From an uncultured Alistipes sp. (GTDB lineage Bacteria > Bacteroidota > Bacteroidia > Bacteroidales > Rikenellaceae), in NCBI GenBank assembly GCA_944320665.1, contig CALUII010000011.1, forward strand, positions 1 through 48,695: a stretch of 48,695 nt of DNA. Direction: 5' to 3'. The position numbers were made by a program, and so were the translations under genes. Below the pieces are notes generated by a model. The model was given only the letters and a program-made list of their open reading frames with translations. It was not told where the DNA came from and ran no database searches. Each line of letters opens with the position of its first letter. Position 1 is the stretch's first letter. Below are positions 32,334 through 40,452 of the stretch, in pieces.

Positions 32334-33215
32334 ATGAAACATGCATATGTATTCCCCGGTCAGGGAGCCCAGTCGGTCGGCATGGGCAAAGACCTCTATG
32401 ACAACGTTCCCGAGGCCAAGGCCCTCTTCGAGCAGGCCAACGAGATCCTCGGTTTCCGTATTACCGACATCATGTTTGCCGGTACGGACGAAGAGTTGAA
32501 GCAGACGAAGGTAACGCAGCCGGCCGTCTTCCTCCATTCGGTGATCCTGGCCAAGGCGCTGGGTGTGAAGCCCGATGCCGTTGCCGGACACTCGCTGGGC
32601 GAGTTCTCGGCACTGGTCGTTTCGGGCGCCCTGTCGTTTGAGGACGGTCTGCGTCTGGTGTCGAAGCGTGCCATGGCCATGCAGGCCGCCTGCGAGAAGC
32701 AGCCCGGTACGATGGCTGCCGTGCTCGGTTTGCCCGACGAGAAGGTCGAGGAGATCTGCCATTCGATCGACGGTGTGGTCGTTGCGGCCAACTACAACTG
32801 CCCGGGCCAGTTGGTGATCTCGGGTGCTGTGGAGGCCGTCGAGGCTGCGTGCGTCAAGGCCAAGGAGGCCGGTGCCAAACGTGCGCTGCGTCTGCCTGTG
32901 GGCGGCGCGTTCCACTCGCCGCTGATGGAGCCCGCCAAGGTGGAGTTGGAGAAGGCCATCGCCGAAGCTCCGTTCTGTACGCCGAGCTGCCCGATCTACC
33001 AGAACGTCGATGCGAAACCCCATACCGATCCGGCCGAGATCAAGGCCAATCTGATCGCGCAGTTGACCGCTCCGGTGCGCTGGACCTACATCGTGAAGCA
33101 GATGCTGGCCGATGGCGTGACCGAATTTACGGAGCTCGGTCCCGGTACGGTGCTGCAGGGATTGATCCGCAAGGTGGATTCGGTTGCTGCCGTTGAGTCG
33201 AAATCGACGCTCTGA
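32334..33215 (+). CDS. fabD: Malonyl-CoA:ACP S-malonyltransferase
   Basis: Transfers malonyl from CoA to acyl carrier protein to supply chain extension in type II fatty-acid synthesis. The 293-aa protein opens with YVFPGQGAQSVGMGKDLY, has the nucleophile motif GHSLGE (Ser87), the catalytic His in GGAFHSPLM near residue 198 and the QLTAPVRW segment. Length is typical. It is monocistronic here, between its own promoter and a strong terminator, apart from the usual fab cluster. Confidence 0.98.
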   Translation: MKHAYVFPGQGAQSVGMGKDLYDNVPEAKALFEQANEILGFRITDIMFAGTDEELKQTKVTQPAVFLHSVILAKALGVKPDAVAGHSLGEFSALVVSGALSFEDGLRLVSKRAMAMQAACEKQPGTMAAVLGLPDEKVEEICHSIDGVVVAANYNCPGQLVISGAVEAVEAACVKAKEAGAKRALRLPVGGAFHSPLMEPAKVELEKAIAEAPFCTPSCPIYQNVDAKPHTDPAEIKANLIAQLTAPVRWTYIVKQMLADGVTEFTELGPGTVLQGLIRKVDSVAAVESKSTL

Positions 33216-33240
33216 GCCCCTGCGAGTGTCACAGCAGTAT

Positions 33241-33280
33241 GAACCGGGTGCCTTCATCGGAAGGCGCCCGGTTCTTTTTT
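33241..33280 (+). terminator. Terminator of fabD
   Basis: Perfect 14-bp stem (33241-33254 with 33261-33274) with a 6-base loop, followed by six T, 26 bases after the stop. Confidence 0.92.
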
Positions 33281-33401
33281 GAGGAGGTGAGGGGACGTTT
33301 GGGGAGTTGATAATCAATTGCTTGGGTCGGTTGGGGGCGCGTGTCGAAAAAAATTCCTAAATCCGGGTAGTAAATTCATCGGGATTATTAAGAATACTTA
33401 T

Positions 33402-33409
33402 TATCTTTG
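33402..33409 (+). promoter_or_regulatory. Promoter -7 element of the ROK gene
   Basis: TATCTTTG, only 16 bases before the ATG at 33426. It supports this start over an in-frame ATG at 33318, which would lie upstream of the promoter. Confidence 0.65.
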
Positions 33410-33425
33410 CCGGGTATTTGTAATA

Positions 33426-34670
33426 ATGAGGAGTGATATGACATCGCTGACTGAATTTTTCAACAAACATGTGGACGAAGCAGGCCTCAAGGGCGTTTCG
33501 CACAAGAATAGTCTGATCAAACGCAACATCATTGCCTACATGGCTGTCAATGGCGAATGTACGCTTTCGGAATTGACCAAAGAGTTGCATATCAGCGTGC
33601 CGACCATTACCAAACTCGTGCAGGAACTGGTGGACGAGAACATAGTCACCGATCAGGGCAAGGTCGAAACGGCCGGCGGCCGACGGCCCAATGTCTTCGG
33701 ATTGGCCAATTCGGCCATCTATTTTGCCGGCGTGAATGTCGGACGCGACAACATGACCTTCCTGATTACCGATCTGCAGAACAACATCATTACGGAGAAG
33801 ATCGATACCGATTTTGAGTTGATCGATCGGCCGCAGTGTCTCGAGAAGATCTGTTCGAACATTGAGGAGTTCATCGCTACCTGCGGGGTGGACCGCAGCA
33901 AGATTCTCGGCCTGGGAGTCGGTATGACGGGCCGGGTGAATCCCGATACGGGCCGCAGCTACAAATATTTCACTACGAGTGACCAACCGCTGCGTGAAAT
34001 CCTTGAGGAGCGCACCGGATTGCGGGTGTTGCTCGAGAACGATACGCGAGCACGATGTTATGCGGAGTATACGTGCGGCAAGTCCAAGGAAGAACACAAC
34101 GTCATCTACCTCCATCTGGGCCGTGGCGTGGCCATCGGTATCGTGGTTGACGGCAAGCTCTACTACGGCAAGAGCGGCTTTGCGGGTGAGTTCGGCCACA
34201 TTCCCTTCTTTGACAACGAGATCATCTGCTCGTGCGGCAAGAAGGGGTGTCTGGAGACCGAGGTGTCGGGTATTGCCATCGAGAACCGCATGTGCAAGAT
34301 GATCGAGCAGGGGGTCAATACGATCCTGCGCGAGCAGTATGACCGCGAAAAGACGATTCATATCGACGACATCATCGCGGCCGCCCGCAACGACGACAAC
34401 CTCTCGATCGAGTTGATTGAGGAGGCGGGCGAGAAGGTAGGCAAGGCGGTCGCCTTTCTGATCAACACGTTCAATCCCGAGACGGTGATCGTCGGCGGCA
34501 ACCTGGCTGCTGCGGGTGATTATCTGATGCTGCCGCTGAAGTCGGCGACGAACAAGTATTCGCTCAACCTGGTCTATAAGGATACGAAGTTCCGCCTGTC
34601 GAAGATGAACGAACATGCCAACGCCTGGGGTGTGGCCATGCTCATCCGCAACAAGGTGATTGGTATCTGA
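33426..34670 (+). CDS. ROK-family transcriptional regulator (NagC-like)
   Basis: A 414-aa protein with an N-terminal winged HTH (about residues 25-85, NSLIKRNIIAYMAVNGECTL and LSELTKELHISVPTITKLVQ) and a sugar-kinase-like ROK domain. The domain shows GVGMTGRVNPDTGR, LENDTRARCYAEYTCG, HLGRGVAIGIVVDG and a zinc-type motif SCGKKGCLE (C268, C270, C275). ROK repressors sense sugars such as N-acetylglucosamine 6-phosphate; the ligand here is unknown. An alternative start MTSLTEFF at 33438 is possible. The stop overlaps the next ATG by one base. Confidence 0.92.
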   Translation: MRSDMTSLTEFFNKHVDEAGLKGVSHKNSLIKRNIIAYMAVNGECTLSELTKELHISVPTITKLVQELVDENIVTDQGKVETAGGRRPNVFGLANSAIYFAGVNVGRDNMTFLITDLQNNIITEKIDTDFELIDRPQCLEKICSNIEEFIATCGVDRSKILGLGVGMTGRVNPDTGRSYKYFTTSDQPLREILEERTGLRVLLENDTRARCYAEYTCGKSKEEHNVIYLHLGRGVAIGIVVDGKLYYGKSGFAGEFGHIPFFDNEIICSCGKKGCLETEVSGIAIENRMCKMIEQGVNTILREQYDREKTIHIDDIIAAARNDDNLSIELIEEAGEKVGKAVAFLINTFNPETVIVGGNLAAAGDYLMLPLKSATNKYSLNLVYKDTKFRLSKMNEHANAWGVAMLIRNKVIGI

Positions 34671-35254
34671 TGAATCTCGAAGGAGTCATTTGTCGTTTGC
34701 GGGCTGTGGAGCCGGCGGATGCCGATGTGCTCTATGCCTGGGAGAACGATCCGGCGGTGTGGGGGGTCAGTGGAACAACGGCTCCCTTTTCGCGTGAATG
34801 GATGGAGCGTTTCGTCGAGCAGCAGCGATTCGACATCTGGCAAACCCGCCAGATGCGTTTGATGATTGAACCGTTGCGGCACATTGAGGGCGAGGCACAA
34901 CCGCTGTCGGTTGGTGAGGCTGTGTCCGAACGTTCGGGTTTGGCGCCGGTCGGTACGTTGGATCTCTTCGAGTTCGAACCGCAGCACCGGCGGGCCGGTG
35001 TGGGTATCCTGATTCACGATGCGGATCTGCGGGGGCGAGGTTTTGCGACCGATGCCCTGGCGGTGGTGCAGCGATACGCCCGTGAGGTGCTGGGACTGCA
35101 CCAATTGTGGTGTGAGGTGGGCGAGGAGAACGCTCCCAGTCTGGCGTTGTTCCGTGGCGCGGGGTTCGAAACGGTCGGCGTGCGTCGGGACTGGATCTGG
35201 ACGCCCCAGGGGTATCGTGACGTGGTGATGATGCAGAAGGTATTTGCTGAGTAG
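34670..35254 (+). CDS. GNAT-family N-acetyltransferase
   Basis: A 194-aa acetyltransferase of RimJ/RimL type: CRLRAVEPADADVLYAWEND at the start, then GTLDLFEFEPQHRRAGVGIL and the acetyl-CoA binding stretch RGRGFATDALAVVQRYA near residue 120, and ENAPSLALFRGAGFETVG near the end. The substrate is unknown. It is translationally linked to the ROK regulator by a one-base overlap and is followed by a phosphodiesterase gene, so the three form an operon. Confidence 0.92.
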   Translation: MNLEGVICRLRAVEPADADVLYAWENDPAVWGVSGTTAPFSREWMERFVEQQRFDIWQTRQMRLMIEPLRHIEGEAQPLSVGEAVSERSGLAPVGTLDLFEFEPQHRRAGVGILIHDADLRGRGFATDALAVVQRYAREVLGLHQLWCEVGEENAPSLALFRGAGFETVGVRRDWIWTPQGYRDVVMMQKVFAE

Positions 35255-35277
35255 GTCTTAATTTTATGGATTGTCGA

Positions 35278-36045
35278 ATGAAAAAGTTTGTTGTCATGAT
35301 GATGACCTTGTTGGGTACCGTGGCTGCGTGCACGGCTCAGCCGCGTGTCGTTGCGCATCGCGGCTATTGGCGGACCGAAGGGTCGGCGCAAAATTCACTG
35401 GCTTCGTTCGTGAAGGCCGATTCGATCGGTGCATATGCATCGGAGATGGATGTGTGGCTTACGGCCGATGATGGGCTTGTGGTGAACCACGACCGGGTCT
35501 ATCGCGGTACGCAGATTGACATGGAATGCGACAAGGAGCGGACCATTCGCAATATTGTGCTGCCCAACGGCGAGAACATCCCTACGCTCGAGGCCTATCT
35601 GCGTACGGTGCAGAAGCATCCGAAAACACGTCTGGTGCTGGAACTGAAGTCGTTGAGCGATATGCGGCGTGAGGATCTGGCCGTGAAGAAGATTGTGCGC
35701 ATGATCCACAAGTATGGATTGGAGAATCGGACCGATTATATTGCCTTCTCGATCAATGCCTGCCTGGCCTTTCGCAAGGAGGAGCCCGATGCCCGGATCT
35801 TCTACCTGGAGGGGGATTTGGCACCGCATCGGGTGAAGGCGCTCGGGTTGACCGGTATCGACTACTCGAAAGAGGTGTTGCGTGCCCATCCCGAGTGGGT
35901 GGCAGAGGCCCACGAACTGGGGCTGGAGGTCAATGTCTGGACGGTGGATTCGGAGGAGGATATGCGCTATTTCACGCAATTGGGCGTGGATTACATGACG
36001 ACCAACGAACCCGAACGTCTGCAGCGCCTGTTGGAGACGATGTGA
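35278..36045 (+). CDS. Glycerophosphodiester phosphodiesterase
   Basis: A 255-aa exported hydrolase. The start at 35278 (MKKFVVMMMTLLG) gives a standard signal peptide; an upstream ATG at 35266 adds only MDCR. The mature domain carries the GDPD signature: AHRGYWRTEGSAQNSL with the catalytic His, ASEMDVWLTADDGLVVNHD with the metal ligands and second His, VLELK and a C-terminal VNVWTVDSEEDM. It would release glycerol 3-phosphate from lipid head-group diesters or related compounds. The lipobox-like AAC at the end of the signal hints at a lipoprotein. It ends the ROK operon and is followed by a terminator. Confidence 0.93.
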   Translation: MKKFVVMMMTLLGTVAACTAQPRVVAHRGYWRTEGSAQNSLASFVKADSIGAYASEMDVWLTADDGLVVNHDRVYRGTQIDMECDKERTIRNIVLPNGENIPTLEAYLRTVQKHPKTRLVLELKSLSDMRREDLAVKKIVRMIHKYGLENRTDYIAFSINACLAFRKEEPDARIFYLEGDLAPHRVKALGLTGIDYSKEVLRAHPEWVAEAHELGLEVNVWTVDSEEDMRYFTQLGVDYMTTNEPERLQRLLETM

Positions 36046-36087
36046 CGGTCGGTAGGGGCGAGAGATTTCGGACTGTTGCCGGACAAG

Positions 36088-36127
36088 GCGGCTGTATGGA
36101 GGAGACTTCGTGCAGCCGCATTTTTTT
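36088..36127 (+). terminator. Terminator of the ROK-GNAT-GDPD operon
   Basis: GCGGCTG (36088-36094) pairs with CAGCCGC (36113-36119), followed by ATTTTTTT, 43 bases after the stop. Confidence 0.75.
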
Positions 36128-36180
36128 GTGGAATTTTCTGCAGACGTTTAGGGCACTCTGCAAGGGGGGGCGTAAAAGGA

Positions 36181-36214
36181 AAAGAGCCGATGATCTTTTG
36201 ATCATCAGCTCTTT
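36181..36214 (-). terminator. Terminator of tRNA-Lys
   Basis: A 15-bp stem (36181-36195 with 36200-36214; one G-U pair on the minus strand) has a 4-base loop, with T-rich sequence following on the minus strand. It lies 5 bases past the tRNA 3' end. Confidence 0.8.
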
Positions 36215-36219
36215 CTTCG

Positions 36220-36292
36220 TACCTCCTCAGGGGCTCGAACCCTGGACCCCAACATTAAGAGTGTCGTGCTCTACCAACTGAGCTAAAGAGGC
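36220..36292 (-). tRNA. tRNA-Lys (anticodon CTT)
   Basis: On the minus strand the 73-base sequence folds well: acceptor GCCTCTT with AGGAGGT, D arm GCTC/GAGC with TTAGCTCAGTTGGTAGAGC, anticodon stem CGACA/TGTTG around the loop CTCTTAA, and T arm CAGGG/CCCTG with TTCGAGC. The anticodon CTT reads AAG lysine codons. CCA is not encoded. A full promoter lies upstream. Confidence 0.95.
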
Positions 36293-36317
36293 ATCAATCA
36301 TTCCCTGATTGCGAGTG

Positions 36318-36348
36318 CAAATATAGGGACAATTTTTGTAACTCCAAA
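36318..36348 (-). promoter_or_regulatory. Promoter of tRNA-Lys
   Basis: On the minus strand TTTG (36348-36345) is followed after 19 bases by TATATTTG (36325-36318), a complete Bacteroidota promoter. Confidence 0.8.
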
Positions 36349-36443
36349 AAAAAACGAACTTTTTTTTGATTTTTTATCGGTTTTTTAGGTTTTTGGTCCC
36401 ATTTGGGGTTCCGAGAGGCCCCGAATGGCCCCGAAACGGTCGT

Positions 36444-37760
36444 CTACTCATCCTCCATCGGCACGATCGGCAGCAGGTCGCTGTTCCATTCTCCGCCGGC
36501 ATCGAGATAGATGAAGGGACGGGATTCACCGAGACGCTTCATCTGAAGGTAACTTTCGTAGAGATTGATGCCATTTGCCGACTTTTCGGCCAGAGAGAAG
36601 GCGATGACCGACGGATGACGCTTCGTGGCGTGGTACGAATCGGCCGTACGCTCGAGGTAGGCCGGAAGCCAGGCCGGATCGTTGGTCGGATTGCCGCCGC
36701 GGCGGATGTCGTCGCCGCTGTTCCGTGTGTCGATCGGGGCCTGGGCGATGACGTAGAGACCCAGTGTGTCGCAGGTGGTGTAGAGGGCTTCGGAGGCGAT
36801 GCCGGCCCGCAGTTTGAGTGTATTGTATCCTGCGGCACGCAGACCGACCAGCTCTTCGGGGGTGATGTCGGGGGCTGCTTCGCGGAGACGCAACCGGGTG
36901 GGAACGCCGTTTACGAGCAGCGTGTCGCCCTGCAGTTCCACGCTTCGGAATCCAAGTCGCATGCGGATGTATTCGCCGTAACGGCCGGCATTTTGCGTCT
37001 TGAGGCGCAGGTCGCACAGTACGGGGCGTTCGGGACTCCAGCAGAGGGTGTCGGGTATAGTTGCCAGAAAACGCAGGGTATCCTCGCCGCGCATGCCGAG
37101 CGTGAGATCCTGATGCCCCGAGGTGAGGCGTGTGCTGTCGGGCGTGCGCAGGTCGTAGTAGATGCGTGAACTCTTCGGATTGAGGGCCGACGTGCGCACG
37201 GCAATGCACACCTCGGCACGAAGGATGCCATCGACCAGACGGCTCTGTACGGCGACGTCGCGGATGTGCATCGTCGGCTGGCTGAAGACATACGATTCAC
37301 CCAGGGTCGGAGCTGAAGCATGGGCCGTTTTCCAACTTTCGAGCGGCGTCAGTTCCGATGGTTGTGTGAAGCGCACCTCCAGGCGGTTGCGCCCTTCGTG
37401 GGCAAATTTCGTCACGTTGAAGTCGGCTCCGTAGTTCGGGTCGGCATTGTAGCCCACGCTGCGGCCGTTCACAAGCACTTCGTATTCGGTCGTGGCGGCC
37501 CCGAGATGGACAAATACCTGGCGGTTGGCCCAGGCGAACGGATAGGTGAAGTCGCACGTGCGGCTCGAGCCTTCGACACTCCACGCTTCGATCGGGGTCA
37601 GGTAACGGTGTTCCCGAGGCTGCTGCTCCTCGGCCAGAGCGGCTGTCGGAGCGGCCAGCAGCAGGCCGCGCATCGGGTCGCGGCCCGTGGTGGGCCGATA
37701 GGGTTGGGCAGTGGCGCCGGCCAGCGAGAAGAGGGCTATGAGGGTGAGAAAACGTTTCAT
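36444..37760 (-). CDS. Truncated GH2-like protein, probably not catalytic
   Basis: A 438-aa exported protein with signal peptide residues 1-18. It has a jelly-roll sugar-binding domain like family 2 glycosidases (about 60-165, CDFTYPFAWANRQVFVHLG), an Ig-like domain (about 170-275) and the first part of a TIM barrel (about 280-438). The expected HPSVxxWSLGNE motif reads HPSVIAFSLAEKS (382-394): the acid/base Glu is replaced by Lys, and the chain ends before the nucleophile region. It is therefore probably a binding protein or a decayed enzyme rather than a beta-galactosidase. It stands alone, divergent from the HsdR-N-like gene. Confidence 0.8.
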   Translation of the reverse strand: MKRFLTLIALFSLAGATAQPYRPTTGRDPMRGLLLAAPTAALAEEQQPREHRYLTPIEAWSVEGSSRTCDFTYPFAWANRQVFVHLGAATTEYEVLVNGRSVGYNADPNYGADFNVTKFAHEGRNRLEVRFTQPSELTPLESWKTAHASAPTLGESYVFSQPTMHIRDVAVQSRLVDGILRAEVCIAVRTSALNPKSSRIYYDLRTPDSTRLTSGHQDLTLGMRGEDTLRFLATIPDTLCWSPERPVLCDLRLKTQNAGRYGEYIRMRLGFRSVELQGDTLLVNGVPTRLRLREAAPDITPEELVGLRAAGYNTLKLRAGIASEALYTTCDTLGLYVIAQAPIDTRNSGDDIRRGGNPTNDPAWLPAYLERTADSYHATKRHPSVIAFSLAEKSANGINLYESYLQMKRLGESRPFIYLDAGGEWNSDLLPIVPMEDE

Positions 37761-37769
37761 AAATTTGCG

Positions 37770-37777
37770 TATATTTG
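37770..37777 (+). promoter_or_regulatory. Promoter -7 element of the HsdR-N-like gene
   Basis: TATATTTG, 35 bases before the ATG at 37813. No clear -33 element. Confidence 0.55.
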
Positions 37778-37812
37778 TCCGTCGTAAAGTTAATCATTAT
37801 TTTCGGAATCCG

Positions 37813-38289
37813 ATGGCAGAACGGCGCGAACTCAACTTCCCGAAGATCAAACTGCGGGCTCGTCAGGGCCTCTCGGGGATCGAGGTCTGGGACGAATTGC
37901 GGCGCATGTGGCTGGTGCTGACTCCCGAGGAGCGGGTGCGGCGCCATCTGGTCGCCTTCCTTGTGGCACAATGCGGCGCTTGTGCTCACCGCATCGTGCA
38001 GGAGTACCCCGTGCCGGTCAACGGGCAGCCCCAGCGGGCCGATGTCGTGGTGGTGGACGGTGGCGGGCGCCCGTTGCTGTTGGCCGAGTGCAAGGCTCCG
38101 GAGATCAATCTGTGCAACGAGGCCGTCGTGCGGCAGGTGGTGGCTCAGGCCGTGCGGTACAATTCCGTGCTCGGGGCCCGTTATGTGGTGGTCACCAACG
38201 GATTGCGTCATCTCTGTTATGAGTGTGCGCCCGACGGACGATATAGTCCGTTGTCCGGCTTTCCGTCGCTCTCGCCCGAAGAGGCGTAG
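37813..38289 (+). CDS. HsdR N-terminal-domain (PD-(D/E)xK nuclease-like) protein, stand-alone
   Basis: A 158-aa protein corresponding only to the N-terminal nuclease-like domain of type I restriction subunit R. It has EERVRRHLVAFLVAQ, ADVVVVDGGGRPLLLAECKA, with Asp and the ECK of the PD-(D/E)xK motif, and VRQVVAQAVRYNSVLGARYVVV. The motor and specificity parts are absent, and no hsdM or hsdS genes are in the window. Such single-domain forms are widespread in Bacteroidota and their role is unknown. It is convergent with the LytTR gene (8 bases apart). Confidence 0.85.
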   Translation: MAERRELNFPKIKLRARQGLSGIEVWDELRRMWLVLTPEERVRRHLVAFLVAQCGACAHRIVQEYPVPVNGQPQRADVVVVDGGGRPLLLAECKAPEINLCNEAVVRQVVAQAVRYNSVLGARYVVVTNGLRHLCYECAPDGRYSPLSGFPSLSPEEA

Positions 38290-38297
38290 GGTGTCTG

Positions 38298-39062
38298 CTA
38301 CTCCAGGTTGTGAAAGTGGGTGTCGATGTATTGCTGGAAGGCGTCGCGGTAGTTCTCACCGATGGGGACCTCTTCCGTGTCGTCCAGGAAGATGCGTCCC
38401 TTCACGTAGCTGCGTATGCGTTGCAGATTGACGATGTAGGAGCGGTGCACCCGCATGAACCGGTCGGAGGGCAGCGTTGTCTCCATGTTTTTCAGTCGGA
38501 ACAGGGTGGTGATGGCCGTGTGGTCGGCCAGATGGATCCGGACGTACTCCCCTTCGCTTTCGAGGTAGACGATGTCGCTGATCTTCACCAGCGAGACCTT
38601 GTAGTCGGCCTTTACGGAGAGGTATTCCTTCTCCTTTGGAGCGGCAGGTTCGGGTGTGGAGGCGGTTGTGGCAGGCGTTTGTAGTCCGGGGACGGCGGCC
38701 TGACGCAGTTCGTAGAGTGAGTAGGCCTTGGCGGCGGCACGGCTGAAGTCGGCGAAACTGAAGGGCTTGAGCAGGTAGTCCACGGCATCGAGCCGAAACC
38801 CCTCGATGGCGAATTCGGAGTAGGCCGTGGTGAAGATTACCATGGGGCGTGCGGGCAGTGAACGGATGAAATCCAGACCGTTCAGATCGGGCATGTTGAT
38901 GTCCGTGAAGATGAGATCGACGGCATTTTTCGTGAGGAATTGCTGGGCGGTCAATGCATTGTTGCAACTGCCGCTCAGCTCCAGATAGGGCGTCTTCTCG
39001 ATGTAGGCGTTCAGCTGGCGCAATGCCAGCGGTTCGTCGTCTATGGCAAGGCACTTAAGCAT
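38298..39062 (-). CDS. LytTR-family response regulator
   Basis: A 254-aa transcription factor. The receiver domain (about 1-120) has DD at 8-9, the phosphoacceptor Asp54 (FTDINMP), and LLKPF with the conserved Lys. An Ala/Pro-rich linker precedes the LytTR DNA-binding domain (about 150-250, VKISDIVYLESEGEYVRIHL and FMRVHRSYIVNL). Its start overlaps the upstream LytS-like kinase gene by eight bases, so they form a two-component pair. Targets are unknown; the family often controls envelope or carbohydrate genes. Confidence 0.95.
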   Translation of the reverse strand: MLKCLAIDDEPLALRQLNAYIEKTPYLELSGSCNNALTAQQFLTKNAVDLIFTDINMPDLNGLDFIRSLPARPMVIFTTAYSEFAIEGFRLDAVDYLLKPFSFADFSRAAAKAYSLYELRQAAVPGLQTPATTASTPEPAAPKEKEYLSVKADYKVSLVKISDIVYLESEGEYVRIHLADHTAITTLFRLKNMETTLPSDRFMRVHRSYIVNLQRIRSYVKGRIFLDDTEEVPIGENYRDAFQQYIDTHFHNLE

Positions 39063-40119
39063 GTGTGGTGGGTATGATGAGTTTTACGCGATAGGTTGTC
39101 GGATCGGTGTCGTCGATCAGCAGCGAATGTTTGCGCGGACCGTAGATCAGTTCGAGCCGTTTGCGGACATTCTCCAGGCCGATGCCTGCAGGCTGTGTCG
39201 AGGTATTGGGGTGTCGGCTGTTGGTGAAGGTGCCGACCAGCCAGCCGTCGGAGCACTCCACGTCGATGTGGATGTATGAGGGGCGATTGTTGCTCACGCC
39301 GTGTTTGAAGGCATTTTCCACGAAGACGATCAGCAGCAGCGGCGGAATATCGACTCCTGCAGGCAGCGGGCGCGGGTAGCGCACGCGGAGGTCGACCTCG
39401 CCTGCATAGCGTATGCGCATCAGCTCGATGTAGTTTTCGATGAATTGCAGCTCCTTTTCGAGCGGGATGCGGTCGCGTCCCGAGTCGTAGAGGACGTAGC
39501 GCATCATCTTCGAGAGTTCGATGACGGTCTCTTTGGCTGATTCGGTGTCGATGTCGATCAGTGCGTGGATGTTGTTGAGCGTGTTCATGAAGAAGTGGGG
39601 ATTGATCTGATACTTCAGATAATCCATTTCGGCTTGCAGATTCTGGCGTTTGAGAGCCTCCATCTCCTGTTCGTCGCGGATGGATTGGTACATCAGTTTA
39701 ATGCCGGCGTTGGCGCCGGTCATGAAGAGGCCCAGGATGACATTCCAATAGAGTTCCAGATCGGAGAATGAGGCGGTGTGGGGGCCGATCGGCAGGTTGG
39801 CGTCGGCGGGTACGGGACCGATCAGGTGTCGGTCATAGAGGTCCACGAGCCAGAAGACGCCGACGATCAGGGTCAGATCGAGCACCACATACCAGATGTA
39901 TCGGTGGGTCAATACGAAGCGCGGGGCAATCAGGCTGTTGTGGACGAGAAAGATGATCAGATAGGGGGCGATTTTGCGCCAGGCGATGAGAATGTTGGCG
40001 AGATTGACGTGGATCTCGGACATCATCTTCGAGTTGAGGACCGGTACGAGGATGATGGCTGCCCAGACCATGAAGTAGAGCAGGTTTTCGCTGATGGTTT
40101 GTTTGCTGCTGATTCGCAT
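39055..40119 (-). CDS. LytS-type sensor histidine kinase
   Basis: A 354-aa inner-membrane kinase with about four hydrophobic segments in its first 140 residues. The His_kinase domain has the phosphoacceptor His175 in QINPHFFMNTLNNIHALI. The ATPase part has LLLIVFVENAFKHG and GIGLENVRKRLELIYG. It overlaps its response regulator by eight bases. A TATCTTTG element ends seven bases before the ATG (40119), again implying a nearly leaderless mRNA; otherwise the true start is the Met at residue 17, inside the first helix. Confidence 0.95.
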   Translation of the reverse strand: MRISSKQTISENLLYFMVWAAIILVPVLNSKMMSEIHVNLANILIAWRKIAPYLIIFLVHNSLIAPRFVLTHRYIWYVVLDLTLIVGVFWLVDLYDRHLIGPVPADANLPIGPHTASFSDLELYWNVILGLFMTGANAGIKLMYQSIRDEQEMEALKRQNLQAEMDYLKYQINPHFFMNTLNNIHALIDIDTESAKETVIELSKMMRYVLYDSGRDRIPLEKELQFIENYIELMRIRYAGEVDLRVRYPRPLPAGVDIPPLLLIVFVENAFKHGVSNNRPSYIHIDVECSDGWLVGTFTNSRHPNTSTQPAGIGLENVRKRLELIYGPRKHSLLIDDTDPTTYRVKLIIPTTHA

Positions 40120-40126
40120 ACGAGGA

Positions 40127-40134
40127 CAAAGATA
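40127..40134 (-). promoter_or_regulatory. Promoter -7 element of the LytS/LytTR operon, seven bases from the start codon
   Basis: On the minus strand this is TATCTTTG, with seven bases to the ATG at 40119. The -33 region is not recognisable. Confidence 0.6.
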
Positions 40135-40452
40135 CGAAAATTCTCAAATACGGCGGTTGAGCAGGTGTTTCGGATCGAAGATCGCGGGGCGGAGCGAGGC
40201 TTTGCCTGCGGCTTGGAGTGGCGGAGGGTGGGGCTTTGGTGAGACAGGCCCTGCTCCCGTCGTGGGGCAGGGCCTGTGGTGGATGAAAAAGCAGGTAACC
40301 GGATTTTAGTGACGCCTCATTTAAAATCGTATATCCGGATTCGGGACTATGAAAAATCGGAATCGGAATCCGTGGGGTTACCTGCTGTGTGTAGTGGTTG
40401 TCCGGGGTCGTGCGTGTTCCGGCTGTTTGCGTCTGCCCCTTTGGGGGCTTCA
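40135..40452. other. Gene-free stretch with two inverted repeats
   Basis: No gene is seen between the LytS promoter and the acyl-CoA synthetase stop. It holds a hairpin ACAGGCCCTGC/GCAGGGCCTGT (40244-40254 with 40267-40277) and a larger imperfect repeat with arms 40291-40305 and 40367-40385 (GCAGGTAACC/GGTTACCTGC plus GGATT/AATCC, four unpaired bases). The first could be a terminator for the synthetase gene. The second looks like a structured RNA end or a decayed element. Confidence 0.5.
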
